In this document: positions 21,493-27,891 of the stretch, piece after piece
Numbering within the stretch: the first letter of the stretch is position 1
Layout of the letters: each line of letters begins with the position of its first letter
Assembly: GCA_035352895.1 (NCBI GenBank)
Contig: DAOPYN010000053.1
Location: 1-27,891, forward strand
Origin: UBA5070 sp035352895
Lineage (GTDB): Bacteria; Fibrobacterota; Fibrobacteria; UBA5070
Direction of reading: 5' to 3'
DNA length: 27,891 nt
The notes under the pieces: model-generated
Told to the model about the DNA's origin: nothing
Databases searched by the model: none
The model's input: the letters and a program-made list of their open reading frames with translations, nothing else
Made by a program: the position numbers and the translations under genes

Positions 21493-22151
21493 CCGCCTTC
21501 CACCTGCAACCGGACCTCACCGAGGTCCAGCTGGCCGATTGGTCGACCCTTCCCCAGATCGCCGTGGACACCGAGCTCCATGGGCTTCGTCTGGGACGCG
21601 ACCAGGTCCTCCTGGTGCAGGTGGGCGACCATCTGGGCAACGTCGCCTTGGTGCGCACCGCAGGCCTTTCCCAGTGCCCGCCGCGTCTGCGCCAACTCCT
21701 GGAAAACCCCTCGGTGCTCAAGCTTTTCCACTTCGCCACCACCGATGTGGCCTTCCTGCGCCAGAGTCTGGGCGTGAAGGTGGCCCCGTTCTTCTGCACG
21801 CGGGCCGCCAGCCGCCTGGTGCGGACGTACACACAGTCGCACGGTCTGAAGGACCTGGTCCGCGAATTTCTTGGCATCGAGCTGGACAAGCAGATGCAGC
21901 AGACCGACTGGTCGCGCGAAGACCTCACCGAACAGCAGCTCAAGTACGCCGCCAACGACGTCCTGCACCTGGTGGCGGTCTACAAGGCCCTTGTCCGCAT
22001 GCTGGAGGCCCGGCCGCCCTTGCCCTCCGGAATCAGCGCCGTGGAGCTCGCCGCCAAGGCGATGCAGGCCCTGGACCTGCACGTGGAATTCGTGCTGGCC
22101 GGCTACGGCGCCGCCGACGGCTGGAAAGTGGATCTGTTCGAGCACGTCTAG
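21489..22151 (+). CDS. RNase D-like 3'-5' exonuclease
   Basis: The 220-residue DEDD-superfamily exonuclease is of the RNase D type. Exo I is IAVDTELHGLRLG (Asp and Glu). Exo II is LKLFHFATTDVAFLRQSLG (Asp). Exo III is QLKYAANDVLHLVAVYKAL, giving the DEDDy tyrosine and final aspartate. SHGLKDLVREFLGIELDKQMQQTDWSRE is the substrate-side helix characteristic of RNase D. E. coli RNase D has about 375 residues with HRDC domains; here the chain ends soon after the nuclease core, so no HRDC domain is present. It would process or degrade RNA 3' ends, such as tRNA precursors. The ATG at 21489 overlaps the upstream stop. It is the last gene of the operon and converges on ogt with a 14-base gap. Confidence 0.9.
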   Translation: MTAFHLQPDLTEVQLADWSTLPQIAVDTELHGLRLGRDQVLLVQVGDHLGNVALVRTAGLSQCPPRLRQLLENPSVLKLFHFATTDVAFLRQSLGVKVAPFFCTRAASRLVRTYTQSHGLKDLVREFLGIELDKQMQQTDWSREDLTEQQLKYAANDVLHLVAVYKALVRMLEARPPLPSGISAVELAAKAMQALDLHVEFVLAGYGAADGWKVDLFEHV

Positions 22152-22165
22152 GAGCGTGCCCGAAC

Positions 22166-22666
22166 CTACCAGGAACGTTCCAGGCGAAGCAGCCGTTCCT
22201 TGGTGGCGATGCCTCCGGGTGCGGAAAAGCCCGTGAGCCCTCCCACCCCGACCACGCGATGGCAGGGAACCACCAGCCCCACGGGATTGCGCGACAGGGC
22301 TCCGCCCACCGCGCGAGAAGCCATGGGCTTTCCCAGTGCTGCGGCCACTTGGCCGTAGGTGCGGGTTTCTCCGGCCGGAATGGAGCGGATCCAGCGGCAG
22401 ACCTCGATGGTGAAGGGCGTGCTTCCGGAGAGATCCACCGCCACGTCCCGGAAATCCTGGAGATCCCCGGCCAGATGCCGACGAATTCTGTCCACAAGGA
22501 CGCCGATGGGGCCGGGCGGCGTCGCGTCCACCTCCGTGGAACGGGGATCCGGCAGGGCCAGGCGACGCACCCGCGGACCCGTCGAGGAATCCGTCCACTC
22601 CACCGTCCAGACACCCCAGACGGAAGCGAACCGACAGGATCCGACCACGGATGCGCCGGCGCTCAA
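22166..22666 (-). CDS. ogt: Methylated-DNA--[protein]-cysteine S-methyltransferase
   Basis: This suicide repair protein takes the alkyl group from O6-alkylguanine in DNA onto its own cysteine. The active site VVPCHRVVG (Cys135) is intact. RAVGGALSRNPVGLVVP contains the helix-turn-helix recognition helix with its arginine finger region, and TYGQVAAALGKPMASRAVG is the usual lead-in. The C-terminus GGLTGFSAPGGIATKERLLRLE is complete. The N-terminal domain is short and diverged, without an AdaA-like part. The start is uncertain. The TTG at 22664-22666 overlaps the TauE stop as TTGA and gives 166 residues. A GTG at 22646-22648 would give 160. Neither has a good ribosome binding site, so coupling to the upstream gene is likely. 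It is last in the xrtK operon, and no functional link to sorting is evident. Confidence 0.9.
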   Translation of the reverse strand: MSAGASVVGSCRFASVWGVWTVEWTDSSTGPRVRRLALPDPRSTEVDATPPGPIGVLVDRIRRHLAGDLQDFRDVAVDLSGSTPFTIEVCRWIRSIPAGETRTYGQVAAALGKPMASRAVGGALSRNPVGLVVPCHRVVGVGGLTGFSAPGGIATKERLLRLERSW

Positions 22667-23022
22667 AGGAGCAGGTACCGGGCCCCCACGGCCACCAGCA
22701 GGATGCCGTAGCCCTTGCGCATGGCGGCCGCGCTCACCCAGGTCTGGTTGGCCAGAAGCGCCCCCAGGAGATTCCCCACCAGAAGCCCCAGGGCCAGCAG
22801 GGCACCCTTGCGCCAATCGAGGTTCCCCTCCTTGTAGTAGACCCCGATCCCCAGCAATCCCACGGGAAGGAGCTGGGCCAGGAGCGAAGTTCCGGTTGCC
22901 ATCTTCTGATCCACCCCGAAGGCCAGTACCAGGACGGGAACCATGATGGCCCCACCGCCGATCCCGAACATGCCACCCAGGATCCCCGCCACCAATCCCA
23001 GCGCCAAGACTTGGTAGACCAT
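22663..23022 (-). CDS. TauE/SafE-family (DUF81) permease, half-size
   Basis: The 119-residue membrane protein has four predicted helices. The N-terminus LALGLVAGILGGMFGIGGGAIMVPVLVLAFG carries the family signature G-x-x-GGxxGIGGGxxxVPxL. The repeat then continues through MATGTSLLAQLLPVGLLGIGVYYKEGNLDWRKG and ends after GYGILLVAVGARYLL. Typical TauE/SafE transporters (sulfite, organosulfonate or other anion exporters) have two such halves, about 250 residues. Here only one is encoded. No second half is adjacent, and the neighbouring genes are complete, so this is a half-size form that would have to dimerise rather than an obvious truncation. The ATG at 23022 follows a purine-rich GAGGGGGG. It starts 32 bases after the MSEP-CTERM gene. 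Substrate unknown. Confidence 0.85.
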   Translation of the reverse strand: MVYQVLALGLVAGILGGMFGIGGGAIMVPVLVLAFGVDQKMATGTSLLAQLLPVGLLGIGVYYKEGNLDWRKGALLALGLLVGNLLGALLANQTWVSAAAMRKGYGILLVAVGARYLLL

Positions 23023-23054
23023 CCATCCCCCCTCTGGAAACGATGGCCTGGAAT

Positions 23055-25916
23055 CTAGCTCCGCGAGAGTCGCCGGCGACCGCGCCGATGGATCCACACC
23101 ATCCCCGCGAGCACGAGAAGAATCCAGGGACCCGGTTCGCTCATGCGGACCGACTCGTCGGTGTCCAGGTCCATGTTCCGATCCCCCTCGAGCACCTCCT
23201 GCTGCTTGGCGCGCAGGGCGTTCTCCTGCGTGGCGGTCTCCAAGGCCAGGTACGCCGTGGCGCGCGCGAGGACTCCGCTGGCGAAGCTTTCGCCCAGGAT
23301 TTCCTTCCATGCCCGGTCGCCGTCGCGGGCGAGGACGGCCAGACGCGTCTCCCGCAGGGCGTTGGCCGCGGCCCGCTCCCAAGGCCCCAGGTTCGCGCCC
23401 GCCAAAGGCGCCTGAACGGAATCGGGAAAGGGGACCAGCACGCTCCCTTCGCGCAGATCCACCCAGTGGTTGCGCCCCTTGCGATCCTTCAGTTCCCCCA
23501 CGGAGTCCGGAATGAACATCCCGTACACCGGCACGGGGCCTTCTCCGGAGAACGGGAAGCGCTCCAGCACCCCGCGACGATCCAATCGGAAGAAGCCGTG
23601 CACTCCGGGGGAAACGGACGCGAAGAGGTCGAGATCGGATTCCAGGAAGACGAAATCCGTCCTGTCCGACACGGCCACCACCATGGGAACCGTGTCGGAA
23701 CCTCGCTGGAATTTGTCGGAAAGGACGTGCTTGACGGCCCGTTCCAGGAAGAATCCGCCCTCGAAGGGGCCCTGGCGGTAGCGGCGGCTCCATTCGGGAT
23801 CCTCGGAAAGGTCGGTGCCGCGCACGTTCATGGAGAGGATCCGCACGGAGGCAGGATCCAGGCCCGAACGCTGCAGGAAGGATTCCAGCGACGCGGCCAG
23901 GACGTTCCGGTGGGGCCCCGCCGCCCGGGAAGCGTCCAGCACGAAGTGGATCCGCACGGGAGGAATTCGCCTGGGGAGCCCGGCGAGCGCCGGCTCCGGA
24001 ACCACCATCCCCAAGCCCGGGAACTCGACGATTCCCGACTGGTCAGCACCACCCAAAGCCACGGCCGAGTCCCCCACCCGGATCTGGACCGGACGCCGGT
24101 GGAGGAAGCGGATCGAGGTGTGGCGCCGTTCCGCTTCGGCGAAGGGGAACACGCGCAGCTCCAGGTCCGAGCCACCCTGGAGGTAGCGCAAAAGGCCCGG
24201 ATCGCGGTTGGTGCGGGTGATCTGTGTGTATACCCATTCGGCGGTGCGCCGTTCGGCCAGGACGCCCTGGTGGAGGGAATCCCCCACCTTCAGGGTGTAC
24301 CCGTCCACGAACACGTCGCGGGGAAGGCGGACCTTGGCGCGAAATTCGGCGGCTTGGGCGCGGCGCCAGGTCTGCCCACTGTCCTGGGGCCTGCGCGGAC
24401 GGACCAGGTCCAGGTCCAACCAGGTGCGCGATTCCCCCTCGCGGCGGGGCTGGACCTTTGCCAGTCGCACCAGGGTGGAATCGCCATTGGCCGCGACGCC
24501 CCCCACATCGCGGCCGGCCGGAGCGTCAGAAGGCTCGGCCAGCGAATCCTCTGGGGGCGCGAACAGCGCCTTCATGGCCGCCAATCGCGCCGGCGCCACC
24601 ATCAGATTGTCGAAGATCGCCCAGTCGCGGAACTCCGACAGATACAGCTGTTCCCCTTCGCGGGTCCCGGCTCGCGAATCGTGTCCGCCAAAGCGCGATT
24701 CCAGCTGGGCGATCCCGTCGGCAAGGCTTTCCAGGTCGACGGAGGCGAGATCCAAGGGGTGACCGGGTGCGTCGTAGGCGTAGGCCATCACCGTGCGGAT
24801 CTGGATTCGAGTCCAGAGGGCATCGACCACCACCCATCCCGGCAAGAGCACCATTCCGGCCAAGCCGATCCACGGCACCCAGCCCCGCTGCGGACCCGCG
24901 CGCAGGGACTTCCATTGCCGCCCCAGCAGGTTGGCCACGAACACGCCGGCCACCAGCGGAGACAGCATCAGGAATCCGAACCCCACCAGCAAAAGGGCCA
25001 GAAGCGACAACGGGAGGAAGGGCAAGAACAGCAGGAAGAAGTAGGCGAAGTAGGGGGCTGTCGCGCACCGCACCCAGAACTGCAGGAGGTTCCAGCGGGA
25101 TCCGGAGGGCAGGGGAACCAGGTAGGCGACGCCGCCCACCGCGGCCAAGGCAAACCACATCGGATGGGAAAAATCCCCGAACAGGCAGTCGAGCGCCTGG
25201 TTCAGCGCAAGGCCTCCCAAGGGGGCCACGACCAGGGCCGCGATGCGCAGCGTCCAATCCAAACCACCTCCTTGGCGGATGGGACGCTGGGAGCCACGCC
25301 GGACCAGGGCCACCAGGCAATAGGCGAACAGCGTGGTGCATGCCGTGAACCCCGCCACGAACAAGGTGAACACGGGAACGTTCGGCGACAGGGAAAACAT
25401 GGGGGAAGCCACGGTGAACAGGAAGAACACCCCGGACGGCAGGAGGAAGACTCCCCCCATCTCGGCGACCAGGTCGCGCCGCGATTGGACCGCCGACCTG
25501 GCCTGCGCGCGCGCGGAGGCAAGCAGGTAAAGCCCCCAGACCACGACGGGCATCACGAAAGTGAACCCGTAGCGCAGGATGTCGTCGTCGGAGGCCACCC
25601 AACGCGGTACCGAACGGGGAACCAGCACATCGGAACCCCAGACGGTCGCCACCAGCGCGGCCACTCCCAGGACCGCGGCGAGGGCGCCCACCCACAGCGG
25701 CAACGGTCGCTGGCGGATCCAGAACACCGATGCGATCGCGGCATTGGCCACCATCCAGGCGGCCACGACCGCCAAGGCGACCTGCCAGGCGAGTCGGCTC
25801 GTGGAATCCAGGTCCACGCCGATGATCCCGTAGAGGTGCGACAGGATGCCTTCCATCAAGGAAAGGGGCAGGATCACGCACACCAGAAGCCAGACGGGAT
25901 GGCGAAGGGAATTCAT
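23055..25916 (-). CDS. MSEP-CTERM protein: membrane, VIT-like and vWA-like domains with exosortase tag
   Basis: This 953-residue protein is the presumed XrtK substrate. Residues 1-370 contain about ten membrane helices. A soluble stretch follows, with a VIT-like domain at about 520-610 (EFRAKVRLPRDVFVDGYTL, then GVLAERRTAEWVYTQI and DPGLLRYL) and a vWA-like domain from about 653 (RIHFVLDASRAAG). In the vWA motif the metal-site pattern D-x-S-x-S is broken: Asp661 and Ser663 are kept and the last Ser is Ala. The C-terminus is MSEPGPWILLVLAGMVWI (925-942) followed by an Arg-rich tail. That is the three-part sorting signal: motif, hydrophobic segment, basic end. The name comes from the TIGRFAMs MSEP-CTERM family, whose members are paired with exosortase K and similarly long. 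The ATG at 25916 overlaps the xrtK stop (ATGA). Function unknown; I infer anchoring or cleavage at MSEP. Confidence 0.9.
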   Translation of the reverse strand: MNSLRHPVWLLVCVILPLSLMEGILSHLYGIIGVDLDSTSRLAWQVALAVVAAWMVANAAIASVFWIRQRPLPLWVGALAAVLGVAALVATVWGSDVLVPRSVPRWVASDDDILRYGFTFVMPVVVWGLYLLASARAQARSAVQSRRDLVAEMGGVFLLPSGVFFLFTVASPMFSLSPNVPVFTLFVAGFTACTTLFAYCLVALVRRGSQRPIRQGGGLDWTLRIAALVVAPLGGLALNQALDCLFGDFSHPMWFALAAVGGVAYLVPLPSGSRWNLLQFWVRCATAPYFAYFFLLFLPFLPLSLLALLLVGFGFLMLSPLVAGVFVANLLGRQWKSLRAGPQRGWVPWIGLAGMVLLPGWVVVDALWTRIQIRTVMAYAYDAPGHPLDLASVDLESLADGIAQLESRFGGHDSRAGTREGEQLYLSEFRDWAIFDNLMVAPARLAAMKALFAPPEDSLAEPSDAPAGRDVGGVAANGDSTLVRLAKVQPRREGESRTWLDLDLVRPRRPQDSGQTWRRAQAAEFRAKVRLPRDVFVDGYTLKVGDSLHQGVLAERRTAEWVYTQITRTNRDPGLLRYLQGGSDLELRVFPFAEAERRHTSIRFLHRRPVQIRVGDSAVALGGADQSGIVEFPGLGMVVPEPALAGLPRRIPPVRIHFVLDASRAAGPHRNVLAASLESFLQRSGLDPASVRILSMNVRGTDLSEDPEWSRRYRQGPFEGGFFLERAVKHVLSDKFQRGSDTVPMVVAVSDRTDFVFLESDLDLFASVSPGVHGFFRLDRRGVLERFPFSGEGPVPVYGMFIPDSVGELKDRKGRNHWVDLREGSVLVPFPDSVQAPLAGANLGPWERAAANALRETRLAVLARDGDRAWKEILGESFASGVLARATAYLALETATQENALRAKQQEVLEGDRNMDLDTDESVRMSEPGPWILLVLAGMVWIHRRGRRRLSRS

Positions 25917-26449
25917 GGGGACTCCGGAGAAAGGTACCTGCGGGCCAGGAGATGGACCCCGATCAGGGAAAGGAAGTAGAAGACCACTCCGACCCAGGTG
26001 TGGACTTCGGCGCGGTGTCTGTGGAACACGTCGTGGAACTCCATCAGCCAGAGGGTGGCCGAAAGACGCAGACCCGTCACCACAACGGCCATCGCGACCA
26101 CCGTCCCGAGCATCGCGGCCAGGCGGAGCCAACGGCCATGGGGCGCGGTCCAGGGGAAATGCCACAGGCACACCGTGACGGCCATCAGGAAGAAACCGGA
26201 ACCCGCGCAGGAGTGGTCCACCAGGATGCCCAAGGGGAGGTTCCGGTAGCCGTGCCCGGGATCCCAGGCGAAGGGTCTCCCGACCAGAAACTCGACCATG
26301 GAAACCGCGGGAGCCAGGGCCCAGCGCACATGCTCGGGCCTCTCCCAGCGCAGGGCGAACTTTCCCAGCCCCAAGAGGGCCAGAAGGAGTACGGCCTTGG
26401 AACGGGAGGATCCAGCGAAGGCACCAGGAGGGAGGGCGGCGGCGGACAT
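25913..26449 (-). CDS. xrtK: Exosortase K
   Basis: This 178-residue integral-membrane cysteine protease/transpeptidase-like enzyme belongs to the exosortase/archaeosortase superfamily. These enzymes recognise C-terminal sorting signals on exported proteins. The catalytic triad is visible: Cys81 in VDHSCAGSGFFLMAV, Arg128 in VTGLRLSATLWL and His150 in EVHTWVGVVFYFL, each at the start of or within a membrane helix as in other family members. About five hydrophobic helices are predicted. The small size and the dedicated neighbour ending in MSEP identify the K subtype. The ATG at 26449 follows GGAAGA and gives a 15-20 residue cytoplasmic start. It overlaps its substrate gene by four bases. No other protein in this window ends in a similar signal, supporting a one-substrate system. 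Confidence 0.92.
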   Translation of the reverse strand: MSAAALPPGAFAGSSRSKAVLLLALLGLGKFALRWERPEHVRWALAPAVSMVEFLVGRPFAWDPGHGYRNLPLGILVDHSCAGSGFFLMAVTVCLWHFPWTAPHGRWLRLAAMLGTVVAMAVVVTGLRLSATLWLMEFHDVFHRHRAEVHTWVGVVFYFLSLIGVHLLARRYLSPESP

Positions 26450-26552
26450 GGCGATCTTCCAGCTTAGAAAAGCGCGTACTCCCGCCGATGCGCGAAAATG
26501 CTAGGTTGCCCTCTCTTCGCGGTGTCTCCGCGAACGGCCACAGGAGAGAGCG

Positions 26553-27797
26553 ATGGAACCAGGCAAGCAGTTGGTGCACGAGGTCGACGTGGTGGTGGTG
26601 GGCGCGGGCCCTGCCGGGTGCACCGCAGCCGTCTTCGCCGCGGAAGCGGGCCTCTCCACGGTTCTCCTGGAGGCGAGGTCCGTCCCCAAGGACAAGATCT
26701 GCGGCGACGCCATGGCCGGCAAGTGCGTCCCCATCCTCCGCGAGCTGGGGCTCCTGGAGGAGGTGATCCAGCGTCCCCACGGATACTCCACCGGTGTGGT
26801 GTTCAGCTCCCCCAAAGGCGACACGGTCCACATCACCTTCAATCCACCGGGCGCCAAGCAGAGGACCGACGGCTACGTGGTGCGTCGCAAGGTCTTCGAC
26901 GAGATGCTCTACCGGCGCGTGGAACGCACGACCTGCCAACGGCGCCTGCAGTTCAAGGTGGAAGGCGTCCTGACGGAAGACGGCAAGGTGGTGGGCGTGC
27001 ACGGTCGCCAGTACGGCAGCGAGACCGAGGAGATCTACCGCGCCAAGGTGGTGATCGGTTGCGACGGCTACCGTTCCATCGTGGCCCGCGAGACCGGCCG
27101 CTACTTCCGCGACCCCGACCACTGGGTGACGGCGCTGCGCCAGTACTGGGACGGCGTGGAGGGTCTGACCGAGGCCATCGAGGTCCACTTCGTGGACGAG
27201 ATCATCCCCGGGTACTTCTGGATCTTCCCGCTGGAGGACGGCAAGGCCAACGTGGGGATCGGGATGTTGGAGAAGGACATCAAGCGCAGGAACCTGGACC
27301 TGCGGGAACTCATGGCCAAGGCCATCGCCAATCCGCTGTTCCGCGAACGGTTCAAGAACGCCAAGCCCATGGAACGCCCGGTGGCCTGGGAACTCCCGTT
27401 GGGCTCCAAGCGCCGCAAGATGTACGGCGACGGCTTCATGTTGGCCGGCGACGCCGCCTCGCTGATCGACCCCTTCACCGGCGAAGGCGTGGGAAGCGCC
27501 ATGCACTCGGGCAAGATGGCGGCCCAGGCTGCCATCGAGGCCATCGCCGCAGGCGACGTCTCCGAGGCCTTCCTCAAGCGCTACGACGACAGATTCTGGA
27601 AATACCTGGGCCCCGAGATCACACTCTCCCACAAGCTCCAGCAGATCGGGCGGCGCAAGTGGTTCCTGAACTGGGTGCTGGGCAAGGCGGCCCGTTCGCC
27701 CTACGTGCGGGAGCAGATTTCGGGCATGCTCGCCAACGTGATCCCCAAGAAGACGCTGGCGTCGCCGTTGTTCTACCTGAAGGTCCTGTTCGGCTGA
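26553..27797 (+). CDS. Geranylgeranyl reductase family FAD-dependent oxidoreductase
   Basis: The 414-residue flavoprotein is of the geranylgeranyl/digeranylgeranylglycerophospholipid reductase family. These proteins saturate isoprenoid double bonds in quinones, lipids or chlorophyll side chains. The dinucleotide-binding motif VDVVVVGAGPAGCTAAVFAAEAGL is followed by the acidic strand end LLEAR and the family motif KDKICGDAMAGKCV, with Cys and Gly-Asp. VVIGCDGYRSIVARETG is the second Rossmann motif. GDGFMLAGDAASLIDPFTGEGVGSAM contains the GD motif that contacts FAD ribityl. GYFWIFPLEDGKANVGIG is typical of this family. AGGAGA lies seven bases before the ATG at 26553, and a TAGGTT box precedes it at 26502-26507. 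It is divergent from xrtK. A role in menaquinone or polyprenyl saturation is plausible, but the substrate is not shown by the sequence. Confidence 0.88.
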   Translation: MEPGKQLVHEVDVVVVGAGPAGCTAAVFAAEAGLSTVLLEARSVPKDKICGDAMAGKCVPILRELGLLEEVIQRPHGYSTGVVFSSPKGDTVHITFNPPGAKQRTDGYVVRRKVFDEMLYRRVERTTCQRRLQFKVEGVLTEDGKVVGVHGRQYGSETEEIYRAKVVIGCDGYRSIVARETGRYFRDPDHWVTALRQYWDGVEGLTEAIEVHFVDEIIPGYFWIFPLEDGKANVGIGMLEKDIKRRNLDLRELMAKAIANPLFRERFKNAKPMERPVAWELPLGSKRRKMYGDGFMLAGDAASLIDPFTGEGVGSAMHSGKMAAQAAIEAIAAGDVSEAFLKRYDDRFWKYLGPEITLSHKLQQIGRRKWFLNWVLGKAARSPYVREQISGMLANVIPKKTLASPLFYLKVLFG

Positions 27798-27865
27798 TCG
27801 CTGCGCGGGCTTTTTGACCCTGCGTGTCCGGCTTTCCACGGGGCGGCCGCGCCGGTGAGGTAGGA

Positions 27866-27885
27866 CCCCGCCCTTTCGGGCGGGG
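27866..27885 (+). terminator. Possible terminator hairpin at the window edge
   Basis: CCCCGCCC and GGGCGGGG pair perfectly around a TTTC loop, 69 bases after the reductase stop. The window ends six bases later, so a T tract cannot be seen. A terminator is likely but unproven. Confidence 0.45.
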
Positions 27886-27891
27886 CCCCCT

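Noticed and set aside
23055..27839. A very long open frame on the minus strand running from the MSEP-CTERM gene through xrtK and antisense to the reductase gene.
   Set aside because: Only the part from 25916 down matches a family. The upstream part is an effect of high third-position GC opposite real genes, and the xrtK and reductase frames have clear motifs.

Overview
The window is GC-rich and gene-dense, with short intergenic gaps and many ATGA-type start/stop overlaps. It looks like the chromosome of a flagellated, diderm bacterium. It carries a type II secretion/type IV pilus-like assembly operon, a flagellin, FabI, an Lgt lipoprotein transferase and an exosortase with its C-terminally tagged partner. 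The sigma factor lacks region 1.1, and its region 2 resembles primary sigma factors of the Bacteroidetes/Chlorobi/Fibrobacteres assemblage. A Fibrobacterota-like or other FCB-type lineage is my best guess, but this rests on family resemblance only. No tRNA, rRNA, CRISPR array or intact mobile element was seen.

Layout. 1-5628 (minus): a pilin, GspE/PilB ATPase, GspF/PilC platform protein, minor pilin-like protein and a GspL-like (PilM-PilN-like) protein that runs off the window start. 5775-8041 (plus): TrmJ-type tRNA methyltransferase, an HU protein with its own promoter and terminator, then a flagellin with a candidate sigma-28 promoter and a strong terminator. 8057-11252: two convergent glycosyltransferases (a GT2-type protein with a repeat-rich tail, and a GT4-type protein). 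11253-12509: the only loose region. It holds a candidate structured non-coding RNA (promoter, closing stem, terminator) and two decayed genes of a nucleotidyltransferase pair.

12697-15956 (minus): fabI and purA as one unit, and rpmG followed by a protein that looks like an ATP-grasp enzyme missing key residues. 16045-16863 (plus): an orphan STAS protein and ribosomal protein L19. 17066-22151 (plus): a tight five-gene operon of lgt, a primary-type sigma factor, a membrane-anchored TPR protein, a multi-pass acyltransferase-like protein and an RNase D-like exonuclease. 22166-26449 (minus): xrtK, an MSEP-CTERM protein, a half-size TauE/SafE permease and an O6-alkylguanine methyltransferase. 26553-27797 (plus): a geranylgeranyl-reductase-family flavoprotein.

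The most notable system is the exosortase K / MSEP-CTERM pair. A small integral-membrane cysteine transpeptidase-like protein overlaps by four bases the gene of a 953-residue protein that ends in an MSEP motif, a short hydrophobic stretch and an arginine-rich tail. The substrate combines a large multi-pass membrane domain with VIT-like and vWA-like domains. The pair is recognisable as a defined protein-sorting family, but I know of no experimental description of what it does. The next most interesting items are the ncRNA candidate at about 11530-11758, the in-frame internally deleted nucleotidyltransferase, and a recurring TA(C/G)NTT box close to start codons that lack a Shine-Dalgarno sequence.
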